64,000 nt of DNA from Nemopilema nomurai (taxonomy: Eukaryota; Cnidaria; Scyphozoa; Rhizostomeae; Rhizostomatidae), in assembly GCA_003864495.1 (NCBI GenBank), contig ML133388.1:3212809-3276808 (forward strand). Reading direction: 5' to 3'. Of this stretch, positions 1 through 8,488 are shown in pieces; position 1 is the stretch's first letter, and each line of letters opens with the position of its first letter. The notes under the pieces are model-generated. The model worked only from the letters and a program-made list of their open reading frames with translations, ran no database searches and had not been told where the DNA came from. The translations under genes were made by a program, and so were the position numbers.

Positions 1-273
1 GGAGAGAAATTGAATTTATGAGCTTGTAATGACTCCTTTGTCTACTTTCCATTGTCACACCATGTCATGCTGACACATCTTTTCTCGCTCCCCAGCCTAT
101 ATTTTTCCATCCGCACTACATCACCATTTCATCATCCTCTCTCATCCCTCGTCAGCAAATTTATTTTTAGATATATAAATATCTAAAAACATAATATAAT
201 ATAAATATAAATATAATTGTAAAGTAAGCCAGAGTCAGTCAGGAACAGAGCTACAGAAAACAACAGACAATGC

Positions 274-304
<31 letters not shown>

Positions 305-849
305 CCTGGCTCCGTGTTCTCTGCACGTTAAATAAGACAACTTTGGCACGGATCGTCCATAGAGGTTGAGCAACGCAGTCGGTAGAAACCCATCACAACT
401 CGTTTCTACAAGCTCAGGGGTGTGTCCACAGGAGATTCTTAATGTCCTTGTCATGTAGATTAAGCTCAAAATCTCATTTCTACTTCATACGCGACAGATT
501 CATCTCAGATTAACTGAAGCACTCTTACTTTTTAGGGCTAAAAAGAGGCATTACAGCTTCGGCAGATACGACGATTGCTCATTACAAGTAAGTCGGTTTC
601 TGCAAAGCCCTGAAAAATATGTTTCATAGGTTTGGGGCAGAACATTGACTTGCTTTTTCTTGATTTGTGCTGGTAGCGCTATCAGGAAAGAGTAGATTAA
701 AAGCCGAAATTCTCTCCAAGGTTGTAATTATTGTCAATGGTACAAGTTTATTGCGCTGAATTCTGCAGCTTATCGAATAAAGACTTAAACTATTACATTG
801 TTTACTTAAAAGAAATCTTCTTCAACAAAAGTGCGCTGGCTGCCACAAT
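1..849. other. Non-coding stretch
   Basis: No gene is supported here. The stretch is AT-rich and holds a TC microsatellite near 275-302. The open frames present are short and include the microsatellite itself. Confidence 0.6.
275..302. repeat. (TC)n microsatellite
   Basis: About 14 uninterrupted TC dinucleotides. Confidence 0.95.
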
Positions 850-925
850 GAAAGTTTGGTGCGGAGTTGTTAGAGGCGCTGACTACTGACTCAAGGGTCC
901 GTGGTTCGAGTCCTTGCCATGACCA
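850..925 (+). repeat. tRNA-derived SINE-like fragment
   Basis: The segment holds a perfect pol III B box (GGTTCGAGTCC at about 901-911), preceded by an A-box-like stretch (GTTGTTAGAGGCGC) at the spacing found in tRNA genes. The end (CCATGACC) has no 5' partner, so no acceptor stem forms. This is a tRNA-derived repeat head rather than a functional tRNA. The 3' limit of the repeat body is not visible. Confidence 0.6.
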
Positions 926-1478
926 AATTTTCTCACAGAGTGAGGAGAGTCGCCAGCTCCCTTTAATTCCAGGCAAAAGGAATCACGAGGTGTTGTCACA
1001 TCGAGAGGAAGGAGCAAGACACGATAAGCATAAAGCTTCTCAGTGTCCTGAAACCCATCCTCGGAAGCTAAGCAGAACGAAAACTAAACATGGAAATGTA
1101 GCAAAATAAATCTGATGTTATTAAGGAGTTATCATAAAACGAATTCCAAGAAATCTCCGCTTTGATACGGATGCTGTAAATTGCCACAAGCAAGTCGCAT
1201 GTCCGCGGCAAATTACCAATAACTATCTTGCTAACCGAGGCAAACATTGCTGGTAGCAATTGCTGGTAGCAATTCAATAAATTCCGTTGTTTTGCGCTTT
1301 GTTTACTTGCTATAGAGGCAGCCAATTCACTGAAAGGTGATGGGGATTATACCAAAGTTAATCAAGTGCTTTTATGGTACACGATCTTAATATAGCTTGC
1401 TAGGGCGTATAATCTACTCCATAAAGTGCATGTTCCATAAACTAAATGACATAAGGCCACTTTGAGCAAAATTCATTG
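926..1478. other. Non-coding stretch
   Basis: No gene seen. The first part may be the body of the SINE-like repeat that begins at about 850. Confidence 0.5.
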
Positions 1479-1610
1479 ATCTATCGTCTCTACATTACAG
1501 TCATCTTGTCTCAATATTACAGGCACCTCGTCTCTATATTACAGTTATCTCGTATCTATATTACAGGCACCTCGTCTCTATATTACAGGCACCTCGTCTC
1601 TATATTACAG
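1479..1610. repeat. 22-bp minisatellite, six copies
   Basis: The motif ATTACAG recurs with its last base at 1500, 1522, 1544, 1566, 1588 and 1610, an exact 22-base period. The unit is close to GCACCTCGTCTCTATATTAC plus AG. The later copies are nearly identical and the first ones have drifted. Confidence 0.92.
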
Positions 1611-1870
1611 TCAATTCTGCCAATCGCAAGCAATAGTTAGTTATCCCTCACACAAGAGTTGCCCAATTGTATGAGCACCTTTCTCACCTGTATGACCCGT
1701 ATCACCAAGCCTCACTTGGATGAGTGGCAGCCTCGCTTTGTCTGTGACGTAACCTTCGTCGAACCGCCACACATAGTCGTTTATATCGCAGTTACACAGG
1801 TAGCTGCTCCATGCGCAGGAGTTTGTTAACGAACATTTGCAACCTGTCGGAAGAATGTCATTACTCTTCT

Positions 1871-1913
1871 TGTATGTCTAATTTGAAGCGTATCCTCGGG
1901 TCTTAGAGGAACT
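1871..1913. repeat. Left copy of a ~43-bp direct repeat
   Basis: It begins TGTATGTC and contains a GTATCCTCGG / TCTTAGAGGAAC core. A second copy lies at 2389-2432 in the same orientation with a few substitutions. The two copies bracket the Tc1 relic. Confidence 0.75.
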
Positions 1914-1959
1914 TTTATCCCAGAGGAACTTATATTTCCAGAAGAGAAAAGTGATGTTG

Positions 1960-2186
1960 TTGCCTTTGCCCTCCCAAAGTGCGGACATTAATATTATCGA
2001 AAACATATGGAAATTCATGAAAAAATCATTAGACATGATCCTCCAACATCAAGGAATCAATTAATCAATAAATTATTCTAAAACTGGCACGCCATTCCAC
2101 AAGATTACATCAGAAAATTGTATGATTCACTGCCACGAAGAATGTGCGCCATTAGGGAAGCTTCCGGCTCTTTCCAAAAATACTGA
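1960..2186 (+). pseudogene. Tc1/mariner transposase relic, C-terminal part
   Basis: Two conceptual blocks in different frames match the end of Tc1-type transposases. The first, from 1960, reads LPLPSQSADINIIENIWKF, the counterpart of the family motif around the last catalytic residue (SPDLNPIENxW). It stops at a TAA. The second, from 2085, reads WHAIPQDYIRKLYDSLPRRM and ends KY before a TGA at 2184-2186, as Tc1 proteins do. At least one frameshift and two stops separate the blocks. The N-terminal DNA-binding region and the first catalytic aspartates are absent, so this is a dead fragment. A TIR-like end follows at about 2369-2392. Confidence 0.85.
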
Positions 2187-2368
2187 AAAAGTAACGAATT
2201 TGGTTCGAAATAATTTTCAAACTATGTTAAAAAATTTAATTTATGCCCTAATGATTGGCTCTAGAATAATTGACATCTGATCCTTGTAGAACGCCAATCT
2301 TCGTTTCTTTTGTTCTGCTCCCTCAAAAGATTGCAGCCGCGCATCAATGCTGCCTAGGCCAATCGTTT

Positions 2369-2392
2369 CCATACTTTTGTCCCCTTAGTGTA
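2369..2392. repeat. Candidate terminal inverted repeat of the Tc1 relic
   Basis: CCATACTTTTGTCCCCTTAG followed by TGTA resembles the outer end of Tc1-type elements (TACA...AAAAGT). It lies about 180 bp after the transposase stop. No matching left terminus was found upstream, so the element is 5'-truncated. Confidence 0.5.
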
Positions 2393-2432
2393 TGTCGTAT
2401 TTTGAAGTGTATCCTCGGATCTTAGAGGAACA
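2389..2432. repeat. Right copy of the ~43-bp direct repeat
   Basis: Partner of 1871-1913, overlapping the last bases of the candidate Tc1 terminus. The two starts are about 518 bp apart. Confidence 0.75.
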
Positions 2433-3112
2433 TTTTTTTTGGCCAAAATAAATGTATAAATTCTCCATTCGATGTCAAGATGCTTCTATATTTAAAATCA
2501 GAGAAGCTTAAACTACCCAAAAAAACTTTTAGGCGGAATATTGTTCTTGAAGCAATATAATTGGAAGTGGAAAGTAAGCATGAAGTAAATGTAGAATAAG
2601 TAGCTATTTTCTGATCCAGCTTAATGCAAATAAACCCATACACGACTGACCCCTTAAAGGTTGTTTAACGTTTGCCGGAAGATATATCAGAGGAGAAGCC
2701 TCTCTTGCATGCTATCTCCTGGCCTAATAAAGACATGAAAACATGAAGTCGAAATTGTGTTAAATAAGGAATAAATAATCACTTGTTACTTTATGCTAAC
2801 CTAGACTTATGTAAACAGGCCTATACATAACTGAGAAGGATTCCTTCAAGAGCCTCTCTTGTGCGCTACTTATTGGCCTAATTGATATCTGGATCTTAAG
2901 TTCTTATGTGTGGCTTTATAACAGTTTGGTTGTCGTTTGAACAGAGCTAATATTTCTTTCCACCTGTCACATTGCCAAACAGTAGCTATTTAGCACGGTC
3001 AAAAATGCTATATTGAGAAATTTTCGTCGTGTGGCAGCTTTGCCATATTGTCTCAACTGTGATTAAGTTTTTCGCTTTTAATTAAGATAAGAGTTATTGA
3101 TGAAAATGAATT
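2433..3112. other. Non-coding stretch
   Basis: No gene seen. A weak ~35-bp direct repeat around GCCTCTCTTG and TGGCCTA occurs at about 2697 and 2849. Confidence 0.5.
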
Positions 3113-3120
3113 TCACGAAC

Positions 3121-3957
3121 CATGGCCATTTGGCTGACCGCCTCCAATGTATGTCATATTAGCTCCGTTTCTGTCCACTAAAAATCCGAAATGAGTGATC
3201 CTCATATGGTAGCAGTCGATTTTTGTGTGCTGTTTGCAAGCAGTTGAAGTATCGACGAAGGATTTGATGTCATCTAATGCCATTGTATACTTGATGTCAT
3301 GTCTTGATGTCAAAATTAATAGACATTTCAAGAAAGGAACTGGCAGCTGTAGATCATACGTGCGTTATGATGACTGTAAGCTGTGCAAGTGTCTTAGCAT
3401 TGTTAATATGATCAAATAATCATGCTGTTAACGTTTGAGAAGATGGCAGAATTGATTAGAGGTCATAATCAAGAGCGTTTTTCTTTGACTCATATCTATG
3501 AGAATACATGGAACAAGATAGCCATAAGATCTCATCCTAGATGCAACTTGTTGTTGGTTAAAGAAATTATGTTTAATGCACCTCACTTAATGAACATCAT
3601 ATTGGCAGTTATTGATAGCTTGTTATTGGACGGTGAAGCTGCCCTATTTTCACTCTACTGTAGATGTTAATCATCACATTAATTCTACATTGCACGTTCT
3701 TTATATCTTCTCTCCCTGTTGCCTGAAGCTTTTTGAATCAACAGTAAACAGCACTTACTTGTATGTACCCTGGGTCTCGTATCCAGTTGAGAGGATTCTT
3801 GCCTCGCTGTCGTGATTAAAAATGGCGTACGCAATTCCACCCTCTCTCTTGCATCTGATTTTGAGAGGCGTGCTCATATCCTCGTGTTGAATCCAATATT
3901 CACCCTCTTCGCTCTGCCCTGACAAGGCTTCTTCACATGATTTGAATGCTCGTCTCA
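3121..3957 (-). CDS. Caspr/neurexin IV-like fibrinogen-fold domain, two exons of a partial gene
   Basis: Two minus-strand exons read together as a fibrinogen-like domain of the kind found in contactin-associated (Caspr) proteins, which are extracellular adhesion or receptor proteins. The first exon, 3957 down to 3759, follows a TTCTCTTCTTGCAG acceptor and contains SCEEA, GEYWIQ, PLKIRC, HDSEAR and GYETQGTY. It ends at a consensus GTAAGT donor in phase 2. The second exon starts at 3302, where an AG acceptor restores the frame. It continues with IKYTMALDDIKSFVD, CKQHTKIDC and GANMTYIGGG. It ends either at a weak GT donor (3120-3119) or at an in-frame TGA at 3113-3115. The 5' exons with the start codon and the exons that normally follow were not found. 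The gene may continue upstream, be incomplete, or be a fragment. The family assignment rests on motif order. Confidence 0.6.
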
Positions 3958-4225
3958 CTGCAAGAAGAGAACAGGTTGAAAAACGAGAACTTTGACGATG
4001 CTTGAATAATTCTTAGAGATAATTTGTTAGATATGTGAATTTAGGCCTCTTGCTTTTTACTTTTTATTGTTCAAGTTGCCTACTTTCTTGTTCTAAATTG
4101 TTGGGGGTCTAATAAGGAGGGGGTTGGCTTTATTTTAGAAAGCCCTAATATGAGGGGATGCCTTTAGATTGAACTATAATGAGATGAAATGCTTAGATTT
4201 TCCGAACTTTCTTAACTAAAACAAT

Positions 4226-4239
4226 GGGGGGGGGGGGGG
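4226..4239. repeat. Poly-G run
   Basis: Fourteen consecutive G on the plus strand. Confidence 0.95.
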
Positions 4240-4401
4240 TGAAATACATAATTAGGAGGTGTTATAAATGGAAAATTATATGCAAAATTTTTGAAAAATA
4301 GACTTTACCCTCTAACCTACATTTAGTAACTTGATAGTAGACCGTTGCTTGCCTATTTTATTGCGAAGTAAACATGAAGTGTCATAGTCTGAGAGCTCAT
4401 C

Positions 4402-4904
4402 TAGGCCCGCGATCGGAAACGCAATCGTTCCGTTCAATCTTATTTCCAGTTTCTGGAACATAAGAGTATACTGTTCACACGATAACGGAGCGGAACAAAT
4501 TGCCGCTAGACGAGGGATGAATATCCAATGAATTCTTTAGATGAATATCCACACACGAGGGAGGAAATGACAATGGAAAGAGTCGCTGCCAAACTAAAGA
4601 AAATACAAGCAGCGCACAAGAAGGCAAAGAGAAAGAGTGACGGTGGCTTCCTTCAACAACAACAACACAAACGCATGCGCCAAAGACCAAACTCTTAGCG
4701 TTCCAATTTCGGACCAGTTCTGCGCGTTCACACGGGAACGAACGGAAATATTGCGTACCGTTTCACTTTCGTATCAATAATTTTATCGTCCCACTTTGGA
4801 ATGGAAAGATGTCATTTGTAGCGTTCCGTGTAGACGCAACCCTGGTGTTATACTTTTCGAACGGAGAAGAACGGAACGATTGCGCTCCCGTGTGAACGAG
4901 CCTA
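4402..4904. mobile_element. MITE-like element with terminal inverted repeats
   Basis: The left end TAGGCCCG and right end CGAGCCTA are imperfect inverted ends. Just inside, CGCAATCGTTCCGTTC at about 4420 is matched exactly in inverse at about 4871-4886. Sub-terminal GTTCACACG motifs recur within it. The size (~500 bp) and the absence of a coding frame suit a non-autonomous, possibly hAT-type DNA transposon. No perfect 8-bp target duplication was found, so the exact ends are tentative. Confidence 0.6.
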
Positions 4905-5503
4905 AACTCAATTATGAAGAAAGGTTTATCGTGTATTTAAGCTTTTAATAACTCAATGGGTTGTGATAATGTGCTTTTGGAGCGTTTTCATAGAGGAAAG
5001 AGTAAGGTGATATTGTACCTTCCGCAAAATCTGGAAGAGCATCCATTACTTCTTATGGACTCAGCAAAAACGAGCTAGCTTTTCTCTGACAGATGTGAGT
5101 TAAGCTATAATATTCTGATACAAACTATGACTGGTATTTATATTCGAGAGTATAAACATAACTGTCAAACAACAGCAATATCGATATGATACTTCATTCG
5201 AGTTGAGTACAGGAAGCTTAATTTTTTCAAAAGTTTTCATATTCTTGATGCCAATTTTCTAATTGATAATTGTCACATTCGAATTGATAATTCGAGCTCG
5301 ATAATTCGAGTTCTAAAATTCGATAAGTCAAATCGACATGACAGTTCTGGCGTTTTTAAATTAGGAATATCCTCGCAGTTTCTGGCATGGCTTTTTTACT
5401 CTTGCTGAGTATAGCAATGTGAACGCTGAACAGAGTTTGCAGATAATAGTAAAAAGCAGTCACCTTTTCGCCAAACTATCTCATTGTTGTTAGGCGCCCC
5501 CAC

Positions 5504-5734
5504 TTATGATGTCATCCTGTTTTCTGAGCGTAAACACTTTTGATTCCTTTTATACACAACGTGTGTGCATTTTGGATCTCGGTCGCAGAAAAAGTGACTT
5601 TTAGTGACAGAAAAATGCTCCTCGCTTCGCTTTCTTCCGTCATCAATGACAAAATGACTGTTTGGGGAAGCACCTGGTAATACTACCACAATCAACGCAA
5701 CTGTAGAAACAATCGGTACATCTTCTGCGCACAA
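5504..5734 (-). CDS. Possible exon, weakly PAN/apple-like
   Basis: A 76-codon minus-strand frame ends TGA-independent of any known gene and has a possible internal acceptor (GTAGTATTACCAG). After that site it contains HFFCDRDPKCTHVVYKR and a further Cys in KCLRSE, a spacing loosely like PAN/apple modules (C-x-x-DP-x-C...Y...C). PAN domains often precede fibrinogen-like domains in cnidarian secreted proteins, and the fibrinogen-fold exons lie downstream on the same strand at 3957-3121. No good donor was found at its end. Chance is not excluded. Confidence 0.2.
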   Translation of the reverse strand: MCAEDVPIVSTVALIVVVLPGASPNSHFVIDDGRKRSEEHFSVTKSHFFCDRDPKCTHVVYKRNQKCLRSENRMTS

Positions 5735-7174
5735 GTAGGCCCTTTAATCGACAACAGCTCACTGAATTGTCAACATTAAACCACTGCCCTATCCTCCTCA
5801 AATTTGTGCAAGTGTCTGTCACAAAGATGTTGATGTCCTAGCTACAAAGCAGGTGAACCTGGGTATTAGCAAAAACTATTGCAACCATTCAGGAACACTC
5901 GCATTTGTTTTTTAGAATAAGCACCTGGTTTTGGAATAGATGACTGTGATTTGAGAAGATGATATTCAATTGGTTTTATACTAACTTCAAATCTTATAAG
6001 ACCGTATCATTTGCATTTGAAATATGTATGTTTTTTGTCTATCTCCACTCTTTGATGTCGCTAACTTTTTCCTAGCCGCATTTTGAATGTAGCCTTTAGT
6101 CTTTTAATCGCAAACTAAACATTCATTGTAAACAGGTTAGAATAATAAATGACTTTCATTAAATTTTTTTTCTTGTTTATCCTAAATATTTTTATGGTGT
6201 TTTGCTGTGTTGCACTAGAAGGATCCACCAATATTGCATCTACATCAACCCGAGCCTAAATAATTATGTTATACATTGGCTCTATTTTCGTATTCTTTTT
6301 GGAATTTTTGCGGATTCTTGAACTACATCTGCTTGCATATCTTTACCGTTCCGTAAGGTATTATAATTTTCTAGTCTAGAAGTTTATGTCAAATGACAGA
6401 CAAAAGGTTTTGAAAAGGATTAGTTTTCTTTATGCAGCTGTAGTGTCAAGATTTGATATTTCTGTTGTAATAAGCTCATCTGTTGCTAAATATACTACGT
6501 TATCTTCTCTAGTTGATTGCCGAATTTCAGGAATTCGACAAAGAGCTTGGTCCCGCGATGCCTAGTAGTAAATAGGAGCAGAAGATTTTGTACTTCTCCA
6601 ATCAGAATATGGGAATGATAAAGCAAGGCAGAAACAATTTGAAATTATATTTAGATCAAAGCAGTTATCATTCAACCAAATGCATCACAGAGTGAACGGG
6701 CACAAAAGATTTGAGACTTGCTAAATATATGCTGTATATCATCAAGAAGCCTAATTGATAACAACTTGCAACACTCATTCTAGTTCGTTTTCCAATTTGG
6801 ATTTAGTTGAGTATTGCTAACGTTGTATAATTGAGATTAATTGTAACATTGTAACTTTCAGATCAAGTCTTTTCTACAGTTTTTTCCAAATATGTCTGTG
6901 GATGGCCTTTTCGCTCAGCCAAGTGTTAGTATATCTTGTTAAATCAGGAGTAAAAATAAAGGACAACGAATCAATTTTTCCTAACTTTAGGGTTATCATC
7001 TCACTTATAAAAAGACACATGTGAATAAGTATGTACGTTGAGTTTCTTCAATCAATTGCAAGAGGAAAAACCTTAAAAAGAAGGATTAGCTATGATTTCT
7101 GAAAGCAAGTGTAATAAGTTTACAATAATCTTCAGCAGCTGACATATAGCGGTCACATATTTTCTGTTTATAGC
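5735..7174. other. Non-coding stretch downstream of the channel gene
   Basis: AT-rich, with no supported gene. It includes the 3' flank of the minus-strand channel gene ending at 7175. No clear polyadenylation hexamer was located. Confidence 0.5.
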
Positions 7175-8488
7175 TCATACCTTACTGTCATCCGTAACTA
7201 CAGTTTTTCTCAGACGTTTTTTTAAGATTGTGGCCACAGCAAGCCAAAGCAACTCAACCAATGAGATTACAGATGCACCAATCAAAAGCCCCATCAACCC
7301 CCCGACATCTCCAAGCAAGCTTTCAATGTCATAAAGTGCATGTTCTTCCGACGATTCCATTAGGAAACTCCCATAATAAACATTTAATCGAACAATATAC
7401 TCCCGATAGAAATCCAAGGAGATTTCTTCCTCAGACACGTTCAATACCTTGGCTAGGTTCTTATTCATTTTGGGTGTCATTGAAGTCACTCTTAATGGCG
7501 TTCGACGGACTTCGAACTGGAACTGCTCTTCAAAACACGATGGTGGACAATTGCAGTTAAGCTTTCCCGACGCAGCATAGACCCCAAAGAAACACTGGTT
7601 TAGATTGCCTGGTATCGGTCTTTTGGGATATTTATCATGTGGCATGAAGACTCTTCCTTCTGGCAAAACATCTCCACACTTTTCATACATTTTAAGCAGA
7701 AAACAAGAAGCGGTGCATCCGTACTCAGTGTATTCGCCGCTGAATATTGTTGGCGCAATGTTGCCAGTGGCACAGCCGGATGAGTACGGAGCCTTCAACC
7801 TCGTCTTCTCCACCTTGGTCAAAGCAACCTCTGTGTAATACCCGGGCAGCAAGCTGATGATTTGCTTTGAGTTGAAGCCGATGGTGTATCGCGGCGAGTG
7901 GACTTGCAAAACCAGGCCGCGCCGTAAATGGGTACTACGCAGAGGTGGAACCTCTTCAGCCTCTTCCATTGTCAGCCTCGTTTCATTCTTCAGCATCATC
8001 ACCTCGAAGCCATACTGATCTTCCTCCATTGCTTGTAGAAGGGATCCATTTTTATTGAAAGTATAGCAGAAGTTCCAATGTGCCGTCGGATCGAAATGGG
8101 TGGGAAAGCTGCATGGTTTCCCCGAATCGTAGACACAACCCTCGTGAAAGCCAGCTAAGAACAATCTACAGCCATGTGTGAAAAGCTCACTCTTGTTTCT
8201 AGTGTCATTTGCGAAGCACGAGCGTGTGAACTTTTCTTCTTTAAATGGCTCGTAACTTCGACGATCTGTATCACAGATTGTGATGGCTGGATAAGGCAAA
8301 GAGGCTTTGCGTTTGTACTCGATCGTTGTTGTGAACGGGTAGTTCCAGAATTTCACCAACGAAAGCCAGATCACTAACATTAGGACTCCACATCCAGCAC
8401 TGAAGAACAAGGCCCAAAAGAGCTTGGCAATGGGTCTTTTTTGAGAGTAAACTCGAGGCAGCCCGTGGATTGTCAAGTCGTCCATCAT
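7175..8488 (-). CDS. DEG/ENaC (ASIC-like) channel subunit, intact copy 1
   Basis: A single-exon 437-residue subunit of the degenerin/ENaC/ASIC family: trimeric, amiloride-type cation channels gated by protons or peptides at the cell surface. Visible hallmarks are the cytoplasmic HG gating motif at residues 8-9 (TIHGLPRV), TM1 at about 24-46, and the post-TM1 motif YPAITICD at 66-73. A Cys-rich ectodomain with N-glycosylation sequons (NDT, NKS, NGS, NET) follows. The pre-pore LLGDVGGLMGLLIGAS at about 391-406 contains the G-A-S selectivity filter. TM2 ends at about 421 and is followed by a short basic tail. Two adjacent ATGs could start it; the first is used. It is somewhat shorter than typical ASICs, mainly in the termini and ectodomain. 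The ligand cannot be inferred. It faces copy 2 across a ~1.16-kb spacer and is largely identical to it. Confidence 0.93.
   Translation of the reverse strand: MMDDLTIHGLPRVYSQKRPIAKLFWALFFSAGCGVLMLVIWLSLVKFWNYPFTTTIEYKRKASLPYPAITICDTDRRSYEPFKEEKFTRSCFANDTRNKSELFTHGCRLFLAGFHEGCVYDSGKPCSFPTHFDPTAHWNFCYTFNKNGSLLQAMEEDQYGFEVMMLKNETRLTMEEAEEVPPLRSTHLRRGLVLQVHSPRYTIGFNSKQIISLLPGYYTEVALTKVEKTRLKAPYSSGCATGNIAPTIFSGEYTEYGCTASCFLLKMYEKCGDVLPEGRVFMPHDKYPKRPIPGNLNQCFFGVYAASGKLNCNCPPSCFEEQFQFEVRRTPLRVTSMTPKMNKNLAKVLNVSEEEISLDFYREYIVRLNVYYGSFLMESSEEHALYDIESLLGDVGGLMGLLIGASVISLVELLWLAVATILKKRLRKTVVTDDSKV

Noticed and set aside
1479..1610. CRISPR-like array
   Set aside because: The 22-base units are contiguous with no spacers; it is a minisatellite in a eukaryotic genome.
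7228..7560. 110-codon plus-strand frame inside channel copy 1 (and its mirror at 10573-10872)
   Set aside because: It is an antisense shadow of the conserved pore-end coding region and is duplicated only because the gene is.
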